From: Tubulanus polymorphus
Lineage: Eukaryota > Nemertea > Palaeonemertea > Tubulaniformes > Tubulanidae
DNA: 64,000 nt
Assembly: GCF_964204645.1 (NCBI RefSeq)
Contig: NC_134032.1
Span: 3,064,916 to 3,128,915, forward strand
Direction of reading: 5' to 3'
Position numbers and translations under genes: made by a program
Shown here: one piece after another, positions 36,951 through 49,400 of the stretch
How the letters are laid out: every line of letters begins with the position of its first letter
How positions within the stretch are numbered: position 1 is the first letter of the stretch
The notes under the pieces: model-generated
Seen by the model: the letters and a program-made list of their open reading frames with translations, nothing else
Told to the model about the DNA's origin: nothing
The model's database searches: none

Positions 36951-39754
36951 GTGTTTAACGCTCAAGACCCGGTACCTATCCCGGTTTACTGTCTACACCA
37001 GCAAAAATGCGATGTTTCTAAAACTCGGGTTTTGCGGGAAAATTCTGCATTGAACGCGTGTTTGAACTTGCGATATTCTTACGTCGGAAAACTTGATTAG
37101 TTTCAAACGTCAAATTCTCCGCGGCGTTTTTCCGAATATTCGCCTTTGATAATCGGTGACTTTTAGTTAGCTACTCGCATAAAAAATGACGTCATTCCGT
37201 GACTCAGCAAGCAACACGCGCGATACATGCATCAGAAATTATATTTTCTTAGTTTTAAAAATTTCTATTAACAAATATTTCTAGTTTAGTTATAACGAAA
37301 TATCTACGTGCAAATTAGTAATTAGAATTAATTCCAAAAAAATAGAAAAAAATATCATCGACTTTTCTAAGGTACGATGCCGGTTTGAGTTTGGAAATAA
37401 AACGGTAACAAACTCTCAGAATTTGCCAGATTGAGTTCGGCTACTAGAGTTGGGTCTAACTGGCTACGCGTGGTTACACCATCATCTTGTTTTAAATATA
37501 GGCGATTGTCGCCGCATTAAACATCCCGGACGTAGCGTTTTTAAGAAGTTCATTAAATGCATTTATATCATATGAGGGTTTGTAATGTTGAGCTATAAAT
37601 ATAATCTGAATTCGGGTGAACGTAGTTTTTTTTTAAGCGACGCAGGTTTGCGAGCGGAGATCATAACTGATACAGTAGGCCTATATCGAAAGGGTGAAAT
37701 TTTCTGGAAAACTTTTGAGTCTTTCCAGAAATTTCCAGGAACTTTTTAGCATGAAATAACTGTTGTATTATCTGGTTTGTATTATTTGACTCGGGTCTGA
37801 TCCGTGCCAATTTGACCCGAGCCTGATCCGTGCCAATTTGGCCCGAGGCAAATCGTCTCCGTGTGATCGCGACTTATGTCAACTATCGACTGGTTAACTC
37901 TTAGCCAATCTTTCAGCATCTGCAGCTCCTGATATAGTTATGGTTATGTGTAGAAATCTATAGTTTATTTGATTGCTATAACAGTTGAAAGTTAATTATG
38001 GTTTTGCAGAGAAAGAAAGTGAATTACCAAAAAAACCGAAGTTTCGATTTCAAAATTGAAAGCATGTTTAAGCAGAAACGTTCTTTAGTTTAATCCGAAT
38101 GATTTGAATAAAAAGCAACGCAGCAAAATTGAGATAATATTTCCGAGGGTATTTTGAACGCTCTTCAGAGACAATGATCTCTTGTATTATTCCCGAAATA
38201 GTGACAATATACAAGGAAGGTGCAGCTAGTGTGAAATGTGACAAGATGATGATTTTAATAGATGCGGGTGTTTTATTATACAGCCATCATTTATCATTTA
38301 TGCGCGCTTCAGACCGCAAAGTATCACGTGATAATTATTCGCTCATTCATTGGCTAGTCGATGACTCGCTTGTCGACGGGCGTTTCCAGCTGCAGCGCGC
38401 ACACGACCGCAATTTCCCAATATCAGGCGCGGATCCAGAGCCGTTCGGTGACTACAGCACAGTGAAAAAAGGGCACCAACTTTGAAAAGGGCCGGTATTA
38501 ATGCCCGGCGTGCGAGTTTGAGTTTGAGTGCCATTTATTGGTATCATGCCACTTAATTTGCCATAACATTCAATTTGCTTGTGCCTTTTTTAGATTCGAT
38601 TATATTTATAGAGCAACAATAAGTCTCTTTTGGAATAGTGCCCTTTTGAGTAAAGGAAAATTCCTCAGATTGCCTTATTTGATTTTGGTCAATTTATTAT
38701 CATTCACATTTTGCTTTAGTCCTAGTACAGAAAGGTAATTATTTTTTTATGGCGCACAAATTGTGTTCCTTTTTATTTACTTTTTTCCCGAAACAAAAAT
38801 TTTTCACTGGCATTTGAAAACATTTGAAACTGATTTATACACCGCACCGCGGTGTAGACGCACTGAAAGGGTTAAATCGATTCAATTTCTTCATTAATTC
38901 AGTTTATCTTAAATCGATTTGGGCCTAAATCCTTTTCGTAAAAACTGGGCCCTGAGGGGTACACATACCGATACACTACTCACCTGAAAACGTATTTCAT
39001 AAATAAATTCTCAATCGCCGAAACTTTCGATTCAGAGACCGACGACCAGACGTTCATAACACCTGAAATAATTAGATGAGAAGAGAGAACACTGCAGGGC
39101 CATTCGGTGACTACAGCACAGTGAAAAAGGGCACCAACTTTGAAAAGGGCCAGTGTAGCCCAGCGATCGAGTTTGAGCCGCCATTTATTGGTATCATGCC
39201 ACTTAATTTGCCTTAACATTCAATTTGCTTGTGCCTTTTTTAGATTTTTGGCGAAATTTGCCCTTTTTCGATTAGATTTATAGAGCAACAATAATGTCTC
39301 TTTTAGAATAGTGCCCTTTTGAGTAAAGGAAAATGCCTTAGATTGCCTTTTATGATTTTGGGCAATTTATTTCCATTTACATTTTGCTTTAGTCCTAGTA
39401 CAGAAAGGCAGTTATTTTTTTATGGCTCACAAATTGTGTGCCTTTTTATTTACTTTTTCCCGAAACAAAAATTTTCGAGGGCATTTGAAAACTGCGACTA
39501 CCGCACGTGCTGCATGTGCGATAGTCTGGATCCGCGCATGAATATCAAACATGTTTGATATTGGGGCGCGATGCGGAGTAAATCCTCTCGACGACGAGCG
39601 ATTTCTGTCGCCGGTTGCCGAGCGGTTGCGTGGGCCGGGCTTCAGGTTATTTCGAAAATAGTGACCATTTACGAGGAAGGCAAGATGATAAATAGATTCT
39701 GGTAGATATCCAGTCATCTTTCCTTTATCATAAAGTATTGCAATATCGACTATG

Positions 39755-40130
39755 ATATAAGGAAGCTATGTTCAATTATCCGCCCACCTTCAAGCCCCTA
39801 TCCCTCTAGATATTTCAATCAGAGACAATTATGTGTTTTCAAAAGTTTATTATTAGATTGCGTCAATAGAGGAGAGAGAGATAATTATCCCGGGTCATTC
39901 ACAAAATAACTTCTCGTACAAGGAAGTGAAATTATCTGTCACAAAAACGATGATTTCCTATGCTATAATACAACACAGTTTTTTCATTTAAATAAAAAGA
40001 TTGCAATCTCGATCGCAAATCGTCTGAAGGTTTACCCTAACCTCCCCTAGCCCTTGAGGACCCCTAAACCTAACCCTCTGGGCCCTTTTCTCACCCTATT
40101 GAGGCGTTTTGAAACCCTTACGGGCGCCAA
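39755..40130. other. Short unique stretch between repeats
   Basis: Nothing coding is recognised. It includes the phrase CCTCTAGATATTTCAATCAGAG, which recurs at 43,165, so part of it is also repetitive. Confidence 0.4.
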
Positions 40131-40199
40131 ATCTTGACAAGAGAAATCCCACAATAACGAAGCCAAGATTGAAAAATTCTATATCAGAATGATTGTATT

Positions 40200-40245
40200 T
40201 GAGGAGCGACGTTTCGGCTAAGAATTGTTAGCCATCATCAGGCGT
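40200..40245 (-). ncRNA. Hammerhead ribozyme-like motif, left terminus
   Basis: On the minus strand CTGATGA (40,235-40,241) and GAAAC (40,211-40,215) are joined by stem II GGCTAA/TTAGCC. CGTC follows with the cleavage triplet. Stem I is weak (two pairs), so activity is uncertain. Confidence 0.5.
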
Positions 40246-40246
40246 A

Positions 40247-40376
40247 CTGAAATACAATCATTCTGATATAGAATACAATCCTCAAATACAATCATTCTGA
40301 TATAGAATACAATCCTCAAATACAATCATTCTGATATAGAATACAATCCTCAAATACAATCATTCTGATATAGAAT
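40247..40376. repeat. 34-bp tandem repeat in the Penelope-like terminus
   Basis: About four copies of a unit containing AAATACAATCATTCTGATAT. Confidence 0.85.
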
Positions 40377-40924
40377 TTTTCAATCTTGGTTTCGTTATTG
40401 CGGGATTTCTCTCGTCATCATCATATACGGATATTGTGTATCTTCTCGGCTAATCATGTAAATCGGATCGTAAAATTGTTCTTCAATTCTTCGTCGTAAC
40501 TTTTCCGCATCTCATCTCATCTCTTTTTTTCGGACTTCGGAAAAAACGGCACAAAAACTGCGAAAACCAAAGTTGAATTCGTTCAAGAAAAAGTGAATCT
40601 CCGTTCGTTGAATTGGATCAGGAAATTTGATGCGCTCGTTTCCGCAGCGAGCAAGTATTCAACTCAAAACAGCGATCAGTAAAGTTAAAGACGACTGCGA
40701 TTATCAGTATCTTAGATCACAACTTCCGGACCCGCATCTTTTCCGTTTACTCTCGTCTCTATCGTTATAGTAACCGTCATTTTTCTGGAAATTCTAGCAA
40801 AGCTCGGAAGTTACATCAACTCGTCGGTGCTAGTCCTTGGACTAAGTATAGTGACTCCGACATCATTGTGAATCTCTCCTCAGCTACGCTCTCAACATAT
40901 CAACTTTAACTTCTCGGATTCGGT

Positions 40925-42309
40925 TTGAATTTCTCTCTACCCCGTCGTAAGTCGAATATTCTGGATTTTATGTCGGATTTAAAACTCGTCAAAAACTCGT
41001 CGTCAAATTTGGACTATAGTTTTTTGTTTACGAACTTACAAACTATCTGTGATAACCTTCGGAATAACTATTCCGAATTCTTACCTCGCCGTTTTAGGAT
41101 TGCCCTCGCTGAACTCAAAAAATTGGACTCTGTTCGTATTTCCAAAGCCGACAAAGGTGGTAAAATTGTTCGGTTAGATATCTGCGACTAAAATTAAAAA
41201 ATCTTCTCCCTTCTCGGTGATTCCAATGTATACAAACCATTAAAATCCAATCCTCGGCTGCAAGCTTCATTCAACAAGAATCTTTCTGATATTATTAAAC
41301 GTTTCCCGGATTCTAAAGACATTCTTTTGAAATTCCGATCTCACCTTCCGTCTCTCCCATATATTTACGGGCTGCCTAAAATTCACAAACAAGATGTTCC
41401 CCTGCGCCCTATCGTATCTAGCTGCAACTCTCCCTCGATATCCAAATTTCTGGCTAAACAATTATCTCGGTTCTCGGTTCCCCCTCGTACTTACGGCACA
41501 ACCAAGATTTACTTGAACGTTTGCTGGTAATGATAAATTCATCTCGTTCGACGCTAGTTCTCTGTTTACCAATGTCCCCATCGCGCCTACCTTGGATTTT
41601 CTCAAACGTAAACTACCCTTGTTAGACTTCAATTTTTTATTTTCCTACTGATTGTATCATTGAATTAATTGAAATTTGCACTCAGAACTCCTTTTTCAGT
41701 TTTAATAATTCATATTTTGAACAGGTCTTTGGCACGTCCACGGGAACCCCCTTAGCCCCATTTTAGCAAATTTATTTCTCGAACATGTCGAAACTGAATT
41801 ATTACCTCCTCTATACTAGCACTCCCCCTAAGCTTTGGTTACGATATGTTGATGACGTTCATGCGCTTATTCCTTGTGATTTTGATATTGATTTATTTCT
41901 CTCATTCATTAACTCTGTTTACCCCTCGATGAACTTCACATTTGAATTGGAAGTTGATGGAAAAATCCCATTTTTAGACGTGTGCATTCATAATTATTTG
42001 TCGTGTTTGAAATTCTCAGTTTATAGGAAACCCACTCATTCTGGATCCTACTTGCGTTATTTTCCCTTTACCACTTATAGCATAAAACTCGGTGTTGCTC
42101 AGGGATTATTTCTTCGTGCTTTTAGGATTTGCGACCCCCTTTTTCTCGATGATGAACTCACCCAGATCAGGAATTCACTTAATAAGTTAGCTTATCCTAA
42201 CGACCTTTTGAATAAAGCTCATTTTCGAGCCCGTCGCACCTATTTTTGTAATTCTCGAGTTTCGCGCCCTCAGAAACTCGCTTCACTTGTACCCTCTTTA
42301 TTCTGTTAG
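40925..42309 (+). pseudogene. Penelope-type reverse transcriptase, broken
   Basis: Three open pieces follow the order of a Penelope RT: an N-terminal segment ending ISKADKGGKIV (40,925-41,191), a segment with YIYGLPKIHKQDVPLRPIVS (41,327-41,530), and a C-terminal segment with the catalytic WLRYVDD box, IPFLDVCIHN and VYRKPTHSGSYLRY (41,785-42,309). Stops or frame changes separate them near 41,190, 41,530 and 41,640-41,780, so no active enzyme can be made. The motif wording LPKIHK and RYVDD is diagnostic for this class as opposed to LINE or LTR reverse transcriptases. Confidence 0.85.
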
Positions 42310-42511
42310 CTTGTTTACCTCCGTTTGACACTTCCACTCATCCACTCTCCCTCCGTCCCTCCCTCCCCGGATTTTGTTATTTAATTACTTTAATCTTAAT
42401 CCTTTAATCTTAATCATTTGTCATATTCTAGTATAAATATCCTGTTATTTGATTTTATTCTCAGTACACCTGATGATGGCTAACAGTTGTACGTCTGATG
42501 ATGGCTAACAG

Positions 42512-42562
42512 TTTTACACCTGATGATGGCTAACAGTTGTTAGCGGAAACGTCGCTCCTCAA
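42512..42562 (+). ncRNA. Hammerhead ribozyme-like motif, right terminus
   Basis: CTGATGA (42,520-42,526), stem II GCTAAC/GTTAGC and GAAAC (42,546-42,550) are present, followed by GTC. Two partial copies of CTGATGATGGCTAACAGTT lie immediately upstream (from about 42,470). Stem I is weak. Confidence 0.5.
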
Positions 42563-42774
42563 ATACAACCATTCTGATATAGAATGTTTCAATCTTGGCT
42601 TCGTTATCGTAGGATTTCTCTCCTCATCATCATACACGGATATTGTGTATCTTCTCGTCTAAACCCAAATCTTGTATGAGTATATCTGATTAGGGCGGCA
42701 GAATCGATGGATCGGAACTGGACCTAGCGATCAAAAAGTGGTTATGAGTGATATAATATTATAGTGAAACCCTC

Positions 42775-43090
42775 CCCGATGAGCTGCCCTCTCTCAGGGC
42801 GTCCCTCATTTCCCTCTCTCAGGGTGTCCCTCATTTCCCTCTCTCAGGGTGTCCATCATTTCACTCTCTCAGGGCATCCCTCATTTCACTCTCTCAGGGT
42901 GTCCCTCATTACCCTCTCTCAGGGTGTCCATCATTTCCCTCTCTCAGGGCATCCCTCATTTCACTCTCTCAGGGCATCCCTCATTTCCCTCTCACAGGGT
43001 GTCCATCATTTCACTCTCTCAGGGCATCCCTCATTTCCCTCTCTCAGGGTGTCCATCATTTCCCTCTCTCAGGGCATCCCTCATTTCCCT
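42775..43090. repeat. 25-bp minisatellite
   Basis: About 13 copies of a CT-rich unit containing TCATTTCCCTCTCTCAGGG, alternating between GTGTCC and GCATCC variants. It is within 300 bp of the receptor gene promoter. Open frames here are repeat artefacts. Confidence 0.95.
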
Positions 43091-43383
43091 CAATCCCGGC
43101 ACGTATACCGGGTTGATATATGAGGGTATATATGACTTCTCCTGGTCCTACCCCTCAGACCTACCCCTCTAGATATTTCAATCAGAGAAGATTATACACG
43201 TTTAAGTATTTATATATCCGCCCTGATAGTTGTAAAACGATGATTCTTCCTTATATGGACATTTTTTTTGTAGAAGGAAATGAAATTTTCATATAAAAAC
43301 GTTGGTGTCCTAATGGTTTAACGCACAGTGCGACGCAGTTTTCTGATTTATAAAGTTGATGATATCGGTGTCCGTGTGAATAT

Positions 43384-43416
43384 TATATAAACACAGTTTT
43401 TGTTAGTGGTTCACAG
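43384..43416 (+). promoter_or_regulatory. Core promoter of the CUB/PLAT receptor gene
   Basis: TATATAAA at 43,384-43,391 lies 29 bp before a TTCACAG initiator-like site (A at 43,413), the canonical spacing. The 5' UTR would be about 33 nt and the start codon has a strong context (A at -3, G at +4). Confidence 0.6.
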
Positions 43417-43445
43417 TTAGTTGTTTAGTATCTATAAGTCTCAAT

Positions 43446-46400
43446 ATGGCGTCGATGAAGAGTTTGTTTGTAGTCGCTGTATTTTTATACGTCGGGAATT
43501 CTCTAGGTAAGCGCATATTTATATCAATATCTCTGGGCGATCGATGTCAATGGATTCATTCTCACGTTGGATTCAATGCTCCGACGACCTAGGAGGCACT
43601 TTCCTTATTATCTACATTATTTTTAATTAACGTATTCAAACGCAAGTCACAGATACTCTAGAACTATAGACAATAAGGAGTGGTTTTGTTCCATATTTTA
43701 AAAATGCAATTATCAACTGTCTAATCTGATGTCTAATATTCTAATAATCTGTTACTCTAGAAGAGATTCTTAATTTTTGATCCATATTTTAAAAAGCATT
43801 TATCAACTGTCTAATCTGATGTCTAATGTTCTAATAATCTGTTGTTTGTTGTTTCATGTTCCAGTTATTTAAATGTCTAAAGATCTTATGATAGTAACGA
43901 TACTGTTTTTCAAACCCGAAGTAAAGTTCTAGTTTCCAACTACTGTCCAAGATCTAATGATGAACTGTCTAATGATCTAATGATGAACTGCCCAATGATC
44001 TTTTTTTTCATTATTTTATTTATCATTTTTATCTATTATTTTATTTATTTTTATCTATAATATTTTATTTATAATATCCTTTTTTATCTTTTTCCACTCA
44101 TGATCAACTGTCTAATAATCTAATGATGAACTGTTAAATGTTCTAATGATCTACTGTCTAATGATCTACTGTCTAATGACCTAATGATTAATGGTTTTTA
44201 CCTCAAAATTTCAAAGGAAAAGTAGATCAGAGTTTTTAGAGTTTATACAAATCGGAGATTGTGCAATACATCCTAGCAAAGTGGTACGGAATCTGGGTGA
44301 TTATTTTGACATCAATATGACCATGGATCACCATGTTAAACAAGTCTGCAAGACAGCTTCTTTTGGTCTTTACAAAATAGGCAAAATTAGACATTTTTTA
44401 AATAATCCAATCATGGAAAGATTAGTATATTGTTTTATAACTTCTAGACTTGATTACTGCAATAGTCTGTTACTTGGTACAAGTCAGTACAATATAGAAA
44501 AAGTTTCGGCTTATCCAAAACTCTGCTGCCCGACTTGTCACGAGATCAAAAATAAATGTTGATTCGATTACTCCAATACTTGCGTGCGCCGGGCTTTAGG
44601 TTATTTCGAAAATAGTGACCATTTACGAGGAAGGCAAGATGATAAATAGATTCTGGTAGATATCCAGTCATCCTTCCTTTATCATAGAGTATTTCAATTC
44701 AGATTACGAAGGTCCAGGATTTATTTTATACACTTAATGATTGAATTCGGGGTCGGGTTTGATGATCAATTTTCAAATTGCCAGAGGCTCCGAAGACGAT
44801 GTAGAAGACTGCAAGTATATCTGATGTGTGGATCCCTGTAACACGCCCTCCTCCATGGTTGTGATAGGATACTGTAGCATCCTCTCTTCATAAACCCTCC
44901 CCCCACTGGTGCAGACTTCTATTCAAAGATTTAGATTAATTATTATCAGGATCCAGTTCCATAGTTCCACTTGAGTTTATGATTCTAGGATTAAATCTTT
45001 GAAGATGAACTAATACAGAACTGTGAACTGTTCTGGATTTTCAGTATTTGTTACTTCTTTATCCAGAGAAATACTGATTTGATTTGTTTGATGCTTACAA
45101 AAATATGAAAGATGTTACTGAGGGTCTTACTGTTGATTACTGATTAATTTGAACAGAAATATGAAAGATGTTACTGAGGGTCTTACCGTCGATTACTGAT
45201 TAATTTGAACAGAAATATGAAAGATGTTACTGAGGGTCTTACTGTTGATTACTGATTAATTTGAACAGAAATATGAAACATGTTACTGAGGGTCTTACTG
45301 TTGATAACTGATTAATTTGAACAGAAATATGAAAGATGTTACTGAGGGTCTTACCGTCGATTACTGATTAATTTGAACAGAAATATGAAAGATGTTACTG
45401 AGGGTCTTACTGTTGATTACTGATTTATTTGTACAGAAATATGAAAGATGTTACTGAGGGTCTTACTGTCGATTACTGATTAATTTGTACAGAAATATGA
45501 AAGATGTTACTGAGGGTCTTACTGTTGATTACTGATTTATTTGAACAGAAATATGAAAGATGTTACTGAGGGTCTTACTGTCGATTACTGATTAATTGTC
45601 TTTCATATTTCAATAGAAAGTTCAATTTGTTACTGATAACAGTTTTTATCAGTTGCAGCCCTGTTAATTTTAACACAAGATTCAAAATAGATTGAAGTGA
45701 TTTTTGTCAATGATTTCAAGCACATATTCGTATATATCACATCAAATAGGAAGTTGATTGTAAATCTATTAATAGATTAGATTTTGACGTGACGCATTTA
45801 TACATTACACATTGACAGCAGTTAAAACTGTAGCAACGAAATGATTATTGGTCAGACATATAACTTAAGGAAATCATTGCCTAAGCGCTGTGCAGTGACT
45901 GGTGACTGGTGATTAGTCAGGTGCAGTGACTGGTGATCAGTCAGGTGCAGTGACTGGTGACCAGTCGGGTGCGGTGATTGGTGATTAGTCAGGTGCAGTG
46001 ACAGGTGATCAGTCAGGTGCAGTGACTGGTGACCAGTCGGGTGTGGTGATTGGTGATTAGTCAGGTGCAGTGACTGGTGATCAGTCAGGTGCAGTGACTG
46101 GTGACCAGTTGGGTGTGGTGATTGGTGATTAGTCAGGTGCGGTGACTGATGATCAGTCGGGTGTGGTGACTGGTGATCAGTCAGGTGCGGTAACTGGTGA
46201 TCAGTCGGGTGCGGTGACTGGTGATCAGTCGGGTGTGGTAACTGGTGACCAGTCAGGTGCGGTAACTGGTGATTAGTCAGGTGCGGTGACTGGTGATTGT
46301 CAGGTGCGGTGACTGGTGATCAGTCGGGTGTGGTAACTGGTGACCAGTCAGGTGCGGTAACTGGTGATTAGTCAGGTGCGGTAACTGGTGATCAGTCGGG

Positions 46401-49400
46401 TGCGGTGACTGGTGATCAGTCGGGTGTGGTAACTGGTGACCAGTCAGGTGCGGTAACTGGTGATTAGTCAGGTGCGGTAACTGGTGATTGTCAGGTGCGG
46501 TGACTGGTGATCAGTCGGGTGCGGTGACTGGTGATCAGTCGGGTGTGGTAACTGGTGACCAGTCAGGTGCGGTAACTGGTGATTAGTCAGGTACAGTGAC
46601 TGGTGATCAGTCAGGTGCGGTGACACTATTCACTGATAGTACCCGCTTTCATTCTCAGTTTATAAAAGGTTTTTTTTGTCAGACCCCAATATCAAGCATT
46701 ACGTTATAAACAATTCTCAATTTTAGATACGGTAATTTTTCTATACAGGTTCAGAAGATGAGAACACTGATTCAACTTGCAGTCGGTGGCCTCCTAGATT
46801 ACAGCACGGTAGATCAGGTTATATCACTAGTCCGGGGTATCCGTACAATTATGGTGAGAACCTGGATTGTGTATGGAATATTCCGGTTCCTGTAAACACG
46901 GTAAATATAAAACACAGGAAATTGTGAATCTCAGGAGTGAGAAATATTCACTGTTAAACCGGGTGCGCACACCTTTACGATCATCATATCATCGCATGCG
47001 ATGACACAATGAAAATCGCATCATCCCCGCATACCTTTGCGATTTTTATGAAGGCCTCAAATACGTGACTGAGCCGCCATTTTGAGCATCTTGTGACTGC
47101 TTCATCCTTAATTCTGATTGGCTACTAAAAAAAATTCGTTCGGAAAATCGGCAGCGTAGCCCGCAGACCTTTACGATTTTTATCGCACGGAAAAATGGCA
47201 TGCGAAAATATCGAACATGTTTGATTTGTTGCGATGATGCGATGTAATCGGCTCCGGATGCCTCCGCATACCTTTACGACGACGCGATAAAACCATGCGA
47301 TGAAGCAATCATACGATCGATCGCACAGGTTTGCGCCGGGCTTTAGGAAGAATATTTTTGTCAGCACATTTTGTACGAGTTTGGAACGGAACTCATATTT
47401 CTCTTTGAACCTGACAATCGGGTGCTGAACTGTTTAACTATTACATTACATCACTCATTATCAATAGGGCTAACCCTTAATGATTACAACCAATTAGAAT
47501 GGTGCGAACACATTTCAATAACGATGAATCTAAATTATTTTTATTTCAGAAAGTTCAAATATCGTTTGAAACAATCGACCTGCCCAGGAATTGCTATGAC
47601 GACTATATACGGAGTAAGAATCGAATTACGTTCTTCATATTTTCTTTTTACGAAACGAATCATGATTTAATTTCGCATAAGTCCAAAAATAGTCTTCACT
47701 CTTTAGAATGGTTTTAAATCTTGTCAGTGAAACTGAACTTTTGACTTTCATCTTTTATCAGTATTTATATAATAATTATTTAGTAAAAGTGGAGATGAAT
47801 AAAGATATATTAGAATCATTATGATTATTATATTACAGTAAGTGGAATTAGATATTGTGGCAGTACAGCGCCCTCTACACGATACTATACCGATGATGTG
47901 TTAATAGAGTTTAGATCAAACGACCTGTACAACTATCGTGGATTTAAACTCCATTGGGAGTTTGTCAAAGGTAGCTCATAATGAGAAGTTTATCATGGAA
48001 TCAGTAAATCACATATAAAACAATTCAATTCAATATTTATTTGTAGTTGATTCGCGACTGTGTAGTGTGACTCCTATAATACAGAATAGTACATCAGGTC
48101 ACATTACCAGTCCCAAATATCCGGACAAGTATTATAACAGCCTCAATTGTAGCTGGAGGATTGAGACTCCAAAAAACAAGGTAAATATATACATTGTGTA
48201 TTTGTGAAATGTTGATCCTAGAGAAAAAAAAATGATATTGTCGCGATTTCTGCACGAGCAGGTCTCAGGAGTGAGTAATATTTGCACTAGTAGGAACTCA
48301 ATGGGGGTAAGATTAGGTCTAACTTTATCCCGGGATTTAGTTTAACCGATAATTCCGGGTTTAAGTTAAAACTGATTAAAAAAAACGGTTCCTGAAATAA
48401 TTAGATAATGAATGAAAATTTAATTCTAAGTTCGTATTTATATTTTTGCAGCTGGTTGAAATATCATTTGACAAGAATTTTCATATACAACCCAAATATA
48501 CAGGTGGTTGCTATGACAAGTTGACGATAAAAAGTGAAATCGGTAAAAATCTAAACACTCTTCACGACGTGGTTAATTTTTATGATTCATAAAGTTTTAT
48601 CAGATTTATTTCTTCATCAGGGAGTAATCAATATTGTGGCTGGACAGCTCCTGGTAAACGATTATACACTGGAAATATAACAATACAATTTACATCAGAC
48701 AGCTATACAAACTATGTCGGGTTCAAACTGTACTGGCGGTTTGTACGAGGTAAAGGTTAAGATAGTTTATCAATAAAAGTGGTAAAAAATGAAATATTTG
48801 AACGAAATTCTGAAACTGATGAGATCCATGGATACCACATAAATCTGTTGTTATTTCTTTCAGGTTCAGTTTGGCAGGTGATAGTGTTTACAGGGCGTAC
48901 AGGTATTACAACACAAACAGTCATGTTAGGTTTCGGTGAGACAGGTAGTGACGTCACGTACTTCCACCTGGGAACCGAGTTCGAGGCCGGATCAAACAAG
49001 ACTCATAAACTGTTGTTACCAGTGAACATCACAAATCCACATCCACCGAGAAAACTCATGTTGAAAACTGCACAGACTACGAACTGGCGCGTCATCCAGG
49101 TTATAGAAATATGGAGAAGGAGGGGAGAGAGAGGCTGGTGTGAATTTGATATTAACTCATATATTCATATATTTAAATCCAATAGGTGGCGCTAGTAGGT
49201 GTGATAGATGGTGACAATGTTGTGTACATGTATAACTGCAGTAAGAGCCACACAAACACAAAGACTTGTATTAATCAATCAATAATTCATAAACCAGGTT
49301 CGTTAAAACGTATTATTGAACTCAGAATACCCTATTAACTGAACTTATAATTAGACTGTTGCGGTAAGCCTAGGCTAACAAACCTTTTCTTTTAAAACCT

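Larger units (their letters stand above)
29770..39750. repeat. Large interspersed duplication, copy A (about 10 kb)
   Basis: This block is nearly collinear with 54,830-63,800. Matching landmarks are the MITE (31,025 and 55,922), the 31-bp minisatellite, two tandem 2.2-kb subunits with a SINE in each, the GTAGGTGTTTAACG junction and the terminal 150 bp ending in CTTTATCATA. Copy A has an extra 170 bp near 36,990 and an extra tandem piece at about 38,480-39,150. The final 150 bp also occurs alone at 44,586-44,735, so at least the end behaves as a dispersed repeat. No transposase or RT was recognised, and no host gene. Confidence 0.8.
40135..42660 (+). mobile_element. Degenerate Penelope-like retroelement
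   Basis: A 2.5-kb element with RT fragments flanked by related terminal sequence. TACGGATATTGTGTATCTTC occurs directly repeated near 40,425 and 42,637, and an inverted version of the hammerhead-bearing end lies at 40,138-40,245. This direct-plus-inverted arrangement is typical of Penelope pseudo-LTRs. Terminal hammerhead-like motifs agree. No GIY-YIG endonuclease was found, so the element is either endonuclease-lacking or has lost it. Confidence 0.8.
43507..46748 (+). other. Receptor intron 1, filled with repeats
   Basis: The 3.2-kb first intron contains a LINE fragment, the orphan end of the large repeat and two minisatellites (annotated separately). A stretch around 43,700-44,190 has low-complexity repeats of CTAATGATCTACTGT-like words. 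No alternative exon was recognised. Confidence 0.7.

Noticed and set aside
38174-38485. 103-codon frame repeated at 62,843
   Set aside because: Conserved only because it lies in the large duplication; no domain, and adjacent non-coding sequence is equally conserved.
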